From an uncultured Neomegalonema sp. (GTDB lineage Bacteria; Pseudomonadota; Alphaproteobacteria; Rhodobacterales; Rhodobacteraceae): DNA of 64,000 bases. A model generated the notes under the pieces. The model was given only the letters and a program-made list of their open reading frames with translations, was not told the origin of the DNA and did not search any database. Position numbers and translations under genes: made by a program. Positions within the stretch are counted from its first letter, which is position 1. Each line of letters starts with the position of its first letter. The DNA lies in contig CALKIZ010000085.1 of assembly GCA_937995735.1 (NCBI GenBank), forward strand, positions 1 through 64,000. Reading direction: 5' to 3'. Shown here one piece after another: positions 1 to 8,476 of this stretch.

Positions 1-118
1 TCCTCGCCCATGTCAGGCGTTACAACGCCACGCCACGTAAATGTCTCGACTATCAAACTCCTGCAGAGGTATTCTCGGCACTATCAAAAACGTTGCACTT
101 CAACCGTGACTCCATCTG

Positions 119-190
119 CCCGCCTACGCGGGCATGACAGCTATTATGTGGTTTGCGTTTTGGTGGGGTCGAATGCATTCGCTTTGCGAA
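119..190. repeat. 72-bp direct repeat, copy 1
   Basis: This stretch recurs 189 bases further on with about seven mismatches. It starts with a short hairpin (CCCGC-ctac-GCGGG) and ends in the shared sequence GCATTCGCTTTGCGAA. The hairpin core resembles dispersed palindromic repeats of proteobacterial intergenic regions. The ORFs that cross it are not convincing genes. Confidence 0.75.
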
Positions 191-241
191 CCTTACCCAT
201 GTTTTCGATCTTTTTCGATTTTCGATTATTTTTGCTTTGTC

Positions 242-261
242 ATTCCCGCGCAGGCGGGAAT
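242..261. repeat. REP-like palindrome
   Basis: A perfect 8-bp inverted repeat (ATTCCCGC, spacer gcag, GCGGGAAT) lies between the two copies of the 72-bp direct repeat. It matches the general form of dispersed REP-like intergenic palindromes. There is no T-run, so an intrinsic terminator is unlikely. Confidence 0.6.
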
Positions 262-307
262 CTACCACCCTAAAAGCTTAACGATTGAATGATGTGAGAA
301 GTAGATA

Positions 308-379
308 CCCGCCTACGCGGGCATGAAAGCTATTACGTGGCTTGCGTTTTGGTGAGGTCGAACGCATTCGCTTTGCGAA
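308..379. repeat. 72-bp direct repeat, copy 2
   Basis: Second copy of the repeat at 119-190, again starting with the CCCGC-ctac-GCGGG hairpin. It lies just upstream of the hypothetical gene at 447, so its end could form part of that gene's leader. Confidence 0.75.
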
Positions 380-446
380 TGCTTCTTGACAAAAGATCAA
401 ATGCGGAACAAATATGTTCCTGTTTTGTCATTAACAGAAAGACGAC

Positions 447-1181
447 ATGATCTGGAGCCTTGACCGCATGACTGAGAACTACCGCCTTGCGCTGTTGCGC
501 ATTGTGACGGGGTTGTTTGTGTCGGCGGGGATGGCTTCTGATGGGACGGTTATCGAAAAGCTGCCAAGGCATGTTCGCAATGCGGTTTTACTGATTTTGC
601 GACCCGCTGAATCGGCAGCGCGGCGCATTGCTGCGATTGTGGCGCGGGATATGGCTGTGCCGGAGTATGTGGCTCCGCCGAAGCGGAAACGTTCGGCGGG
701 TAAAGGCACGGGCGAAAAGCGCGGGTCGCGTGCACCGCAATTTTGTTTGATTGATCCGCGCAAATATTTTCCCGAACTGCATCCCAACCGGCGCAAACCG
801 CGCCGAAAGCCCAAGGCGAATGGTTCCACGGACCCGCATATTCAAGTGCGGCTTGGGACATTTGACGGCGAGCCTGATTTTATCCTCTGGTCGGAACCCA
901 AAGCGGTTTTGACGCCGGAAGACGAAGTTTCGGCCAAGGCTTTGTGCCGTCGGTTGTTAGCGCTCAAGCTGGCGCTGGAAGATATGCCAAAGCAAGCCAA
1001 ACGCTATGTCCGCGAAGTCGCCAAACGTAAGGCCGCCGCGCCGGGACCGAAAAGCGTTCCGCCGCTGCGCATGGGTCTGCCACCGGGATACCGGCGAAAG
1101 CATGTCCACAAGGTTGATGAGATTTTATGGGACTGTCATTGTCTCATTAGGCACGAACCGCGCCCGCCGGATAAGGGTTGA
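447..1181 (+). CDS. conserved hypothetical protein, Arg/Lys/Pro-rich
   Basis: Predicted 244-aa soluble protein with no domain I can name. Seen in the sequence: a short hydrophobic N-terminal helix (ALLRIVTGLFVSAG), a very basic Pro/Arg/Lys-rich middle (about residues 75-125, for example RKPRRKPK), and a C-terminal part ending with the motif VDEILWDCHCL. The overall form resembles uncharacterised alphaproteobacterial proteins; that is recalled, not searched. An alternative start is the ATG at 468 (MTENYRLALLRIV), which fits a conserved-looking N-terminus better. The basic middle would suit nucleic-acid binding, but this is only a guess. It is a single gene converging on the one at 1245-1673. 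Confidence 0.6.
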   Translation: MIWSLDRMTENYRLALLRIVTGLFVSAGMASDGTVIEKLPRHVRNAVLLILRPAESAARRIAAIVARDMAVPEYVAPPKRKRSAGKGTGEKRGSRAPQFCLIDPRKYFPELHPNRRKPRRKPKANGSTDPHIQVRLGTFDGEPDFILWSEPKAVLTPEDEVSAKALCRRLLALKLALEDMPKQAKRYVREVAKRKAAAPGPKSVPPLRMGLPPGYRRKHVHKVDEILWDCHCLIRHEPRPPDKG

Positions 1182-1244
1182 TTTTGAAGATCGTTTTACG
1201 TGCTTTCGCCTCGTGCAGGCAGAAAGGCATATACCTATGGAAAT

Positions 1245-1673
1245 TTAGCCAATTCTCTGTGGAGCCGACATATTGCTGTCATCGCCATCTGAGTTCATGG
1301 CGGCCGAAATCAAATGGTCAACCGTCTCTGTGAAATAGGTATTCAACTCGTCTTGCAGCGCAGAAAATTCGGCCCAAACTACGTCTTCAAGAAATTTGCG
1401 CGGCGCTCTGGCCATAACAGTTGTCCGGCGCTGACGGGGATACCGGTAAGGATCAACCCCGTGTTTCCGGCAGACGGCGACAAAAAGCCGGACAGACCAA
1501 ACATCGGATAGGCCGAATTGTAACTCGATAACTTCATCGGATTCTTTGAGGCGTTCCTGAAGGCGCTCGATCGCTGCCCCGGCGGCGTCACGCTCGCCAT
1601 GCGTGCCGGCTCTTGCAAACAGAGCCTCAAGTTTAGAGAGGCGCGATCTCAAATCGCTGTCTTGGTTTGCCAT
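1245..1673 (-). CDS. conserved hypothetical protein with N-terminal coiled coil
   Basis: Predicted 142-aa soluble protein that I do not recognise. The first ~50 residues have the heptad-like, charged pattern of a coiled coil (SRLSKLEALFARAG, then IERLQERLKESDEVIELQ). The middle (VRLFVAVCRKHGVDPYRYPRQRRTTV) is compact and basic. The C-terminal ~50 residues are predicted helical and acidic. There is no signal peptide or membrane segment. It lies 24 bases beyond the universal stress protein gene on the same strand, so the two may be co-transcribed. Confidence 0.6.
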   Translation of the reverse strand: MANQDSDLRSRLSKLEALFARAGTHGERDAAGAAIERLQERLKESDEVIELQFGLSDVWSVRLFVAVCRKHGVDPYRYPRQRRTTVMARAPRKFLEDVVWAEFSALQDELNTYFTETVDHLISAAMNSDGDDSNMSAPQRIG

Positions 1674-1697
1674 GAAGGTGATCTCCCGAACGTAAGA

Positions 1698-2552
1698 TTA
1701 CCGGAACAGCATAACCGGAATTTTACAGCTGCGGATCATTTCTGTTGTCGTGGAACCAATAATCAACGTTCGAATTCGGGAATGGCCATAAGCCCCCATG
1801 ACCAGCAGATCAGCTTCGCCGTCATCGGCTTGTTTGCCGATGACTTTATCCGGTTCGCCCTCGACTGATTGAGCGTCGGCTTTATATCCCGCCGCCCGAA
1901 GTTTTTCGGTCGCAGCGTCGAGTTTTCTGCGGGTGTCCGTCGCTTCCGTGCCGACTGACAAAAGCCTGAAATCGAGGCCGGCGAAATCGTCTGCGCGTGC
2001 TGTGATATGGTCGATGGCCTTGAGCACGCTTGGTCCCCCATCAAAAGCAATCAGGACTTTGCTGATTGGTTTGAAGGCACGGGAGGTTACCAAAATCGGT
2101 TTGTGACTCGAGCGGACGACCCGCTCAACATTGGAGCCGATATGCAGCTTCGCAAAATCAGCCGCCTCGCCGCGTTTGCCGATGATGATAAGGTCAGCAT
2201 CAGTTTCATATTGTTGGACTGTCTCAACAATATCGGCATTGCGCAAAGCGGTAGAGACATTTTCGACACCCGCTTCGGTCAAGCGCTTGCTTGCGTCATC
2301 AAGGATCAGGCGGCCCTGTTTGTGGGCGAGCTTTGCGGTTTGGGCATCGCTTTCGGCCAGTTCTTCGAGCAAAGCTGTGCGCGCGCCTAAACCGATACTG
2401 CCACTCAGGTTTTGCGTGCCCGATCCCGAGCGCCGACCGAGGACATGGAGCACCTCGACCGAGGCCTTCATACGAGTCGCCAGCCATGCAGCGTGATCGC
2501 AAACGCTTTCTGAATAGATCGAACCGTCTATCAGGGTGATGAGTTTGGTCAT
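1698..2552 (-). CDS. universal stress protein, tandem UspA domains
   Basis: Predicted 284-aa cytoplasmic protein with two UspA domains: one from residue 1 to ~140 (MTKLITLIDGS start; IIIGKRGEAA near its end) and one from ~145 to the end (VLIAFDGGPSVLKAI; DLLVMGAYGHSRIRTLIIGS). The second domain keeps the ATP-binding G-2x-G-9x-G(S/T) pattern, and the first is more degenerate. Tandem Usp proteins act in stress survival; the exact role is unknown. The start at 2552 is preferred over the longer ORF start at 2594 because a GAGGAAA ribosome site sits 6 bases upstream and the extra 14 residues are not Usp-like. Confidence 0.9.
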   Translation of the reverse strand: MTKLITLIDGSIYSESVCDHAAWLATRMKASVEVLHVLGRRSGSGTQNLSGSIGLGARTALLEELAESDAQTAKLAHKQGRLILDDASKRLTEAGVENVSTALRNADIVETVQQYETDADLIIIGKRGEAADFAKLHIGSNVERVVRSSHKPILVTSRAFKPISKVLIAFDGGPSVLKAIDHITARADDFAGLDFRLLSVGTEATDTRRKLDAATEKLRAAGYKADAQSVEGEPDKVIGKQADDGEADLLVMGAYGHSRIRTLIIGSTTTEMIRSCKIPVMLFR

Positions 2553-2694
2553 AGCCGCTTTCCTCGTTTGATTGTCATGCTTGAGGACGGACAATCCGAA
2601 TCTGATTTTCTGTCAGCACTCTAACAGCTTATTGAAAGTGTCATCATTGCTTTGTTTTTGTGTATTTGGTCACGAGAATATGGGAGTCATTTCC

Positions 2695-4335
2695 TCAGAC
2701 CAATCTGCTTTGTTCCAACGCAGCTTTGACAAATCCTTCAAATAGCGGATGCGCGTCGAAGGGTTTGGATTTGAGTTCAGGATGGAATTGCACACCGATG
2801 AACCAAGGGTGATCTTCGATCTCGACAATTTCCGGTAGCTTGCCATCGGGTGAGAGCGCAGAGAAAGTCAGCCCGCAGGCTTCCAGTTTGTCACGATACG
2901 AAATATCCACTTCATAGCGGTGGCGGTGGCGTTCGCTAATCGAAGGTGTGCCGTAGATTTCTTCGATTTTTGATCCGGCCTTGAGCGTCGCTTCATAAGC
3001 GCCCAATCGCATCGTGCCGCCTTTGTCGTCATGAGCAGTGCGTTTGATGGTGCGGTTGCCCTCGGTCCATTCCTTCATGTGATAGACGATGTGGTCGAAT
3101 TTTTTTATCCCGTCGCTCTCGAATTCTTCCGAGCCGGCCTTTTCCATACCGGCGAGGTTTCGTGCCGCCTCGATCACGGCCATCTGCATTCCGAGGCAAA
3201 TCCCGAGATACGGAATTTTTTGCTCGCGGGCGTATTGTGCGGCCTTCATCTTGCCTTTGGTTCCGCGTTCGCCGAACCCACCGGGCACAAGGATCGCATG
3301 GAAGCCTTCCAATGCACTAGAGGGATCACCTTTTTCAAACACTTCCGCGTCGATCCACTCCGCACGCACTTTGACACGGTTGGCGATGCCGCCATGGGTC
3401 AGCGCTTCGCGGATGGATTTATAAGCGTCTTCAAGCTGAGTATATTTGCCGACCACCGCAACACGGACTTCGCCTTCGGGGTTTTCTACGCGGTCAAAGA
3501 CATCCCGCCATACCCGCAGATCAGGACGGGGGGCCGGGGCGATTGTGAAGGCATCCAACACCGCTTGGTCTAATCCGACGGCGTGAAAGGCCAGCGGTGC
3601 TTCGTAGATGGATGCCAGATCATAGGCGGGGACTACTGCTTCTTTGCGGACATTACAGAAGAGGGCGATTTTGTCGCGCTCTCCTTGTGGAATTTCATGT
3701 TCGGCGCGGCAAACTAATACATCGGGCGCAATGCCGATGGCGCGCAATTCTTTGACAGAGTGCTGTGTCGGCTTTGTCTTTAGTTCGCCCGATGCCGCCA
3801 AATACGGGATCAGGGTCAAGTGCATAAAGATGCATTGGCCGCGCGGTTTGTCCTGAGAAAATTGCCGGATTGCTTCAAAGAACGGTAGAGCTTCGATGTC
3901 CCCGACTGTGCCACCGATCTCACACAGCATAAAATCAACTTCGTCTTCGCCGATACTGATGAAGTCTTTGATCTCATTGGTTACGTGGGGAATGACTTGA
4001 ATTGTTTTTCCGAGGTAATCGCCGCGCCGCTCTTTATCGAGGACGTTTTGGTAAACCCGACCCGATGAGATTGAATCCGTCTTGCGTGCGGCAACGCCGG
4101 TAAAACGCTCGTAATGCCCTAAATCGAGGTCTGTTTCTGCGCCGTCATCGGTGACGAAGACCTCGCCGTGCTCGAAGGGACTCATCGTGCCGGGATCGAC
4201 GTTGAGATAGGGGTCTAGTTTGCGCAGTCGTACCGAATATCCACGTGCCTGCAATAAAGCGCCTAATGCCGCACTTGTAAGACCCTTACCAAGCGAAGAA
4301 ACTACTCCACCTGTAATAAAAATAAACCGTGCCAT
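2695..4335 (-). CDS. pyrG: CTP synthase
   Basis: 546 aa, full length for the family. It aminates UTP to CTP using glutamine and ATP, the last step of de novo pyrimidine nucleotide synthesis. The N-terminal amidoligase domain starts [18 protein letters not shown] and carries the P-loop-like [10 protein letters not shown]. The C-terminal class I glutamine amidotransferase domain has the nucleophile motif GICLGMQ and the His/Glu pair in VQFHPE. It stands alone here: the secG gene I would expect upstream in many relatives is absent, and ~330 bases without a gene precede it. It is probably expressed from its own promoter. Confidence 0.98.
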   Translation of the reverse strand: MARFIFITGGVVSSLGKGLTSAALGALLQARGYSVRLRKLDPYLNVDPGTMSPFEHGEVFVTDDGAETDLDLGHYERFTGVAARKTDSISSGRVYQNVLDKERRGDYLGKTIQVIPHVTNEIKDFISIGEDEVDFMLCEIGGTVGDIEALPFFEAIRQFSQDKPRGQCIFMHLTLIPYLAASGELKTKPTQHSVKELRAIGIAPDVLVCRAEHEIPQGERDKIALFCNVRKEAVVPAYDLASIYEAPLAFHAVGLDQAVLDAFTIAPAPRPDLRVWRDVFDRVENPEGEVRVAVVGKYTQLEDAYKSIREALTHGGIANRVKVRAEWIDAEVFEKGDPSSALEGFHAILVPGGFGERGTKGKMKAAQYAREQKIPYLGICLGMQMAVIEAARNLAGMEKAGSEEFESDGIKKFDHIVYHMKEWTEGNRTIKRTAHDDKGGTMRLGAYEATLKAGSKIEEIYGTPSISERHRHRYEVDISYRDKLEACGLTFSALSPDGKLPEIVEIEDHPWFIGVQFHPELKSKPFDAHPLFEGFVKAALEQSRLV

Positions 4336-4663
4336 ATTTTAAGAACCCCCGCGTTTTAAGCACTTACGACGCGGCAGCGCGCCGATACCCACGGGAGGTC
4401 AGACCTAGAGGATTCGCAACGGCGCGTCCAGCGCTCGTTAACAGTAGAGGCATTTGATTTTGCTCGCTAAAGCATTGCTTGAATTTATGAGTGATAAAGT
4501 GCGGCTAACATCTCAACGTTCGCGCGTTGTCTTTTAACCTACCATTTTAATGTCATTACTTTGTCCGTTCAGAAAAGCGAGTAAGACCGGACCGTGATCT
4601 TCATGGCCGTTTTATAATCAAATTTTCGTCCTAGCTGTTGACCAGATTGCGGTCTTCGATACC
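4336..4663. other. intergenic region between pyrG and a secreted-protein gene
   Basis: About 330 bases separating the divergent pyrG and the secreted-protein gene at 4739. I looked for a tRNA, for secG on the minus strand and for a riboswitch, and found none. It must hold both promoters. There are TTAA-rich stretches (4537-4552), but no proper TTAA-N7-TTAA CtrA site. Confidence 0.5.
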
Positions 4664-4738
4664 TTGATCCCCTCAGCCATGGCAGAAATGTTGGAATGCT
4701 GGCTTTTTAACATGAAACTAAACCAGATCAGGAATGCT

Positions 4739-5203
4739 ATGAGAAATCTTATTATCGCATGTAGTCTAGCGCTTTTTCCCGTTAATGTCGGTTCAGTTGA
4801 GCCTGTTCGGGCTGCGCCGTTATGCGACGGTAAACAAATGGGTTTTGCTGGTCTGTTGGCGAAATGTAACCGTGAGGAGTTGCCTCCGCTAACGATGGCA
4901 TCCGGTAAGCCGATCTCTGAGAAGCCACTGAAACTTCAATCCGGTGCCTATTACAAAATTGAGATTGTGTCGGATGGTTCGGCAGAGCTTGCTTTAGTGG
5001 GGCCGGAATTTTTCCGCGCTGTGTGGATCAACGAAGTTGTGATTAATGATCTTGAGATTCGCCCTCTTGGTCTTGATAGTTTTGAGTTCGATGACGAGGG
5101 GACGATCGAGCTGTCTTTCATTGCGATCAAACCGGGACGGTATGAGCTGAAAATTCCAGGCAGCTCCGGTGATACGCAAAAAGTGGAGATTAGTATTCAG
5201 TAG
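4739..5203 (+). CDS. secreted hypothetical protein of the PQQ-type ABC cluster
   Basis: Predicted 154 aa with a clear signal peptide (MRNLIIACSLALFPVNVGS...RAAP) and an all-beta-looking mature domain (YYKIEIVSDGSAELALVG; GTIELSFIAIKPGRYELKIPG). The ending resembles cupredoxin-like folds, but the Cys/His/Met copper ligands are not evident, so copper binding is not claimed. The start at 4739 is chosen because AGGA lies 5 bases upstream; starts at 4664 or 4712 would bury the signal peptide. It is the first gene of a run reading the same way into the PepSY-like gene and ABC transporter genes, suggesting periplasmic work linked to that transporter. Confidence 0.7.
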   Translation: MRNLIIACSLALFPVNVGSVEPVRAAPLCDGKQMGFAGLLAKCNREELPPLTMASGKPISEKPLKLQSGAYYKIEIVSDGSAELALVGPEFFRAVWINEVVINDLEIRPLGLDSFEFDDEGTIELSFIAIKPGRYELKIPGSSGDTQKVEISIQ

Positions 5204-5252
5204 GGTAATGCAGCGTCCTGATTTTTTTCACCTATATTGATAAGGTCTGTGT

Positions 5253-5507
5253 GTGCGGCTAATGAATCTTGGACTAACGCTTGCGATTGTTTTACCCGCG
5301 ACGGCTTTATCGGCCTCCGAGGAACTTACTGTTTTGGAGCTTTCCCAAATTCAGGGCGTGATGGAACAGCTGAATTGTCGTCTGAAACCTGAAATGGTTA
5401 TAAAACTTGATGACGGTTATCTTATTCAAGATGTCTTTTGTGCTGATGGAAGTTACGAAGTCCGCATTGATGCCGAGTTTAATGTCCTTTCGAAAGTCGC
5501 GGAATAG
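5253..5507 (+). CDS. small secreted PepSY-like protein
   Basis: Predicted 84-aa protein with a signal peptide (hydrophobic to about ALSASEE) followed by a single domain of ~60 residues with PepSY-like order: a helix (LSQIQGVMEQLNCRL) then beta hairpins (VIKLDDGYLIQDVFCADGSYEVRIDA). Two cysteines (in LNCRL and VFCADG) could form a disulfide. It begins with GTG at 5253, 7 bases after an AAGG ribosome site; an ATG at 5262 is the alternative. It ends 2 bases before the ABC ATPase start, so the genes are almost certainly co-transcribed. Confidence 0.7.
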   Translation: MRLMNLGLTLAIVLPATALSASEELTVLELSQIQGVMEQLNCRLKPEMVIKLDDGYLIQDVFCADGSYEVRIDAEFNVLSKVAE

Positions 5508-5509
5508 GG

Positions 5510-6253
5510 ATGGCTTGCTCTAAGTGCCTTGGCATTACCGGAGTTTCTCACACATTCGGCAAGACTAAAGCGCTGCAAGATGTTTCATTGGATGTTGCCG
5601 AAGGCCGGTTCGTTGCGCTCCTGGGAGTTAACGGCGCAGGGAAAACGACGCTGTTCTCTTTGATCACACGGCTTTATGATAACATAAGCGGTTCTATTGA
5701 GGTCTGCGGGCACGATGTGCGACGCGAGGCTGGCCCAGCATTGGCGCAGCTTGGTGTTGTTTTTCAAAGTCGGTCGCTGGATATGAGTCTGACTGTTCGG
5801 CAAAACATTCGCTATCATGGTGCGCTACACGGGATCGGCAGGCGTGAAGCTCTCAAGCGCGGTGATAAAGCGCTTGAGCGCGTCGGTTTGCTTGATCGTG
5901 CAGATGCGAAGGTAGCAACATTATCTGGTGGGCAAATCCGGCGAGCAGAGATTGCGCGGGCCTTGTTGCATGATCCGAAATTACTGTTGCTTGATGAAGC
6001 CACTGTTGGGTTGGATGTGCAGTCGCGGCGCGATGTTGTGTCCACAGTCCGTAATCTGGTTACAAACCAAAATGTTGGTGTTCTTTGGGCGACGCATTTG
6101 TTTGACGAAGTGGAGCCTGCTGATGATGTTGTCGTCCTTCACAAAGGCTCGGTGCTCGCAAAGGGTCTTGCTTCGGATATTGCGGGTGGGCGTACACTGA
6201 GCGATGCGTTTCTATTGCTGACAGGCGTTTCAGAAACGGCATTAGCGTCGTGA
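5510..6253 (+). CDS. ABC transporter ATP-binding protein, PQQ-alcohol-dehydrogenase-associated type
   Basis: 247-aa ATPase subunit. Seen: Walker A GVNGAGKTT (residues 39-47), signature LSGGQIRRAEIARAL (about 139-153), Walker B LLLLDEATVGLD and the switch His in WATHLFDE. The D-E-P-T usual after Walker B reads D-E-A-T here. The sequence around LFSLITRLYDNISG and VFQSRSLDMSLTVRQN closely follows the ABC ATPase family found in PQQ-dependent alcohol dehydrogenase gene clusters (recalled as the TIGR03864 type). It overlaps the permease gene by 4 bases, implying translational coupling. The substrate is not known. Confidence 0.9.
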   Translation: MACSKCLGITGVSHTFGKTKALQDVSLDVAEGRFVALLGVNGAGKTTLFSLITRLYDNISGSIEVCGHDVRREAGPALAQLGVVFQSRSLDMSLTVRQNIRYHGALHGIGRREALKRGDKALERVGLLDRADAKVATLSGGQIRRAEIARALLHDPKLLLLDEATVGLDVQSRRDVVSTVRNLVTNQNVGVLWATHLFDEVEPADDVVVLHKGSVLAKGLASDIAGGRTLSDAFLLLTGVSETALAS

Positions 6254-7062
6254 GCCTTGAGCGTCTGAACTGGAAAGGGCGGCTCACGTGTTTTTGCGGC
6301 ATTGTTTGGCGTGAGGCGCTGCGCTTTGCCAAACAACGCGAGCGGTTTTTGTCGGCATTGGTGAGGCCGTTGGTTTGGCTGTTCCTGTTTGCCGCCGGTA
6401 TGCGGACGGTGCAAGGGTTTCCGCCGGATCCACCCTATCAAACTTGGATTAGTTACGAGATTTATGTTGCACCGGGGCTGTGCGCGATGATCCAGTTATT
6501 CAACGGTCTGCAATCTTCGCTCTCCATGGTCTATGACCGCGAGACGGGGGCGATGCGGACGCTGTTGGTCAGTCCGTATCCGCGTTGGTTTCTTTTGTCG
6601 TCGAAATTGATGGCGGGCGTTGCGGTTTCGGTTGTGCAGGTCTACGCCTTTTTGCTGATTGCTTATTTTTGGGAGATCGAGCCGCCTCTGATCGGGTATT
6701 TGCTGGTTCTGCCAGCGTTGATCCTTTCGGGGATGATGCTCGGGGCGCTGGGCCTGTTTCTTTCCTCCGCAATCAAACAGTTGGAGAATTTTGCGGGGGT
6801 AATGAATTTTGTTATTTTCCCGATGTTCTTTGCCTCAACCGCCCTCTACCCGCTCTGGCGGGTGGAAGAGAACAGCCCCTATGTCGCAGATATTCTGCGC
6901 TATAATCCGTTTACATATTGCGTTGAACTTATTCGCTTTGCTCTTTATGCGCAGGTCAACTGGACTGCGCTTGCGGTCGTTGCTGGAACGACAGTATTGT
7001 TTCTTGGGGCGGCGATTTATGCTTACGATCCCTCTAAAGGAATGATTGGCCGCAAACGGTAA
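6250..7062 (+). CDS. ABC-2 type permease, PedC-like
   Basis: 270-aa integral membrane subunit with about six hydrophobic segments (for example LVRPLVWLFLFAAGM, VVQVYAFLLIAYF, LVLPALILSGMMLGALGLFL, FVIFPMFFASTALYPLW, LAVVAGTTVLFLGAAIYAY). It belongs to the ABC-2 exporter permease family; its form is that of the PedC permeases of PQQ-alcohol dehydrogenase clusters. It starts with GTG overlapping the ATPase stop by 4 bases. Together the two genes make a probable exporter whose cargo is unknown. No PQQ dehydrogenase, cytochrome c or pqq gene lies in this window. Confidence 0.88.
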   Translation: MSLERLNWKGRLTCFCGIVWREALRFAKQRERFLSALVRPLVWLFLFAAGMRTVQGFPPDPPYQTWISYEIYVAPGLCAMIQLFNGLQSSLSMVYDRETGAMRTLLVSPYPRWFLLSSKLMAGVAVSVVQVYAFLLIAYFWEIEPPLIGYLLVLPALILSGMMLGALGLFLSSAIKQLENFAGVMNFVIFPMFFASTALYPLWRVEENSPYVADILRYNPFTYCVELIRFALYAQVNWTALAVVAGTTVLFLGAAIYAYDPSKGMIGRKR

Positions 7063-7168
7063 GCATTTTATCACGCTTATGTTTTTGATGGAAGAGTTGA
7101 ACAGTTTATGCCTCTATGGTTCTGTGAAAAAAGGTGTAGCAAGACTATCAGATGAGAGGTTTATGCCG

Positions 7169-7792
7169 ATGAGGTACTTCATTCAGTGCTCCGCTCTTGC
7201 TGCTCTTACGGTCGTTGCGATGCCTGCTTCGTCGGCGACTTTTAATGACCCGACATGGCCGTGTGTCCAACGGAAGGTTCCGGTTTTGTCGATTGGTCAA
7301 ATGTGGTCCGGCCCGATCCCTGAAGAGGATGTAAAACAACAGACAGAGGATGAGGCGCTCGAAGTTTTGGCAGCTGCTCTGGCGGTGCGGCGCACGTCGC
7401 TTGAAGAGGCGGAGGGTCTTGTTGACGAATTTGCCAAAGCCTCAAGCGAAAATAAAGATGAGCGGCTATCGAGGTTATTCGCCGCAGTGCTTGACCGGAT
7501 AAACAATGACCGTGCTCAACTGATTAGCGGCATTGGCCGGTATGCCGAAAGGCAATCGGGATTGTCTGATCGTATCGGAAAAATGAACGAAGAAATCGTT
7601 GTCCTCGACGGTAAAGAAGACAAGACGAACGACGAATTTGATAAACTTGAAGAGCTGATTGATACGGTCGAGTGGGATACGCGCATCTTTGATGAACGCC
7701 AGCAATCCTTGACATATGTTTGCGAAACGCCTGTCATTCTTGAAAAGCGCGCATTTTCGCTGGCGCGCATCATGATGGAAAAGTTGGAATAG
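7169..7792 (+). CDS. secreted coiled-coil protein of the PQQ-type ABC cluster
   Basis: Predicted 207 aa with a signal peptide (MRYFIQCSALAALTVVAMPASSA), then a short conserved-looking segment (FNDPTWPCVQRKVP) with one Cys, and a long helical, acidic region (about residues 55-180) of coiled-coil character. A second Cys lies near the C-terminus (YVCETPV) and could pair with the first. A GAGAGG ribosome site 9 bases before 7169 favours this start over 7163 and over the ORF start at 7046, which overlaps the permease. I recall similar proteins beside PQQ-linked ABC transporters, so it probably belongs to the module starting at 4739. Function unknown. Confidence 0.72.
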   Translation: MRYFIQCSALAALTVVAMPASSATFNDPTWPCVQRKVPVLSIGQMWSGPIPEEDVKQQTEDEALEVLAAALAVRRTSLEEAEGLVDEFAKASSENKDERLSRLFAAVLDRINNDRAQLISGIGRYAERQSGLSDRIGKMNEEIVVLDGKEDKTNDEFDKLEELIDTVEWDTRIFDERQQSLTYVCETPVILEKRAFSLARIMMEKLE

Positions 7793-7852
7793 AGCGGTTT
7801 GGTGAATGGTCCGGGGGCTTTTTCGGAGCGAAAAATTCCGGACCAAGATTGC

Positions 7853-8257
7853 TTAAGCAGATAACATACGATCACGGTCCCTGAGCAGGAACAACGCTAT
7901 CAATGCGCCTAGTATTGGCCAATTGGCCCAGAACAAGATGTTCGGAACGGCAAACGGATCTGCGTGCATCTTAAGCGATACGATGGTCGTTGCGAGATGC
8001 ATCAGCAATAGAGCGCCGTATGAAATTGTCTTAAATGCTCCTGCCGCAAAGGCGAGAACCAGAAGCATCTGGGCAGCGCCGAGCGCATACGGCAAAAAAT
8101 CGCCCATGGTTTCAGCATTCTGACCGTAAAATCCCGCGAAGACTGCTTTCGCGTGATCCACGTTCAAGAGTTTATCAAGCGCCCAAATGAGAAAGAGAAT
8201 AGCCAGCCCAATTCGCAGCGCAAATAAAGCCCAGCCTAAGGTTTTATCTTCAGTCAT
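7853..8257 (-). CDS. DoxX-like membrane protein
   Basis: 134 aa with four predicted membrane helices (WALFALRIGLAILFLIWAL, FLPYALGAAQMLLVLAFAAGAF, YGALLLMHLATTIVSL, LFWANWPILGALIALFLL). The order and the LR-LA-LFL-WA-DK start are those of DoxX/DoxD-like integral membrane proteins. These are often linked to sulfur or thiol redox chemistry, but this member's role is unknown. It is a single gene divergent from the sulfurtransferase gene at 8477; whether the shared 220-base region co-regulates them is not shown. Confidence 0.8.
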   Translation of the reverse strand: MTEDKTLGWALFALRIGLAILFLIWALDKLLNVDHAKAVFAGFYGQNAETMGDFLPYALGAAQMLLVLAFAAGAFKTISYGALLLMHLATTIVSLKMHADPFAVPNILFWANWPILGALIALFLLRDRDRMLSA

Positions 8258-8476
8258 AATTTATCCCTCGTTGAAACTTCGACTCACTTGGCTCCCGGTC
8301 TATGGACGCGAACCGTTCGCAGCCTTGAGAGCCCTCGTCAGAAATTGGAATAATTGTTAAGTTAAAACACCGCTTTACGCAATAATCGTTCGAATTTTTG
8401 AGTAAGTGAATGATTTGCCTTGTCCGTATCTAATAATGCAGTCTACCGATGCTTCAGCTAAAAATGGAGATGCTAA

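Noticed and set aside
3031-3573. A 180-codon plus-strand ORF opposite pyrG.
   Set aside because: Antisense shadow of a highly conserved gene.
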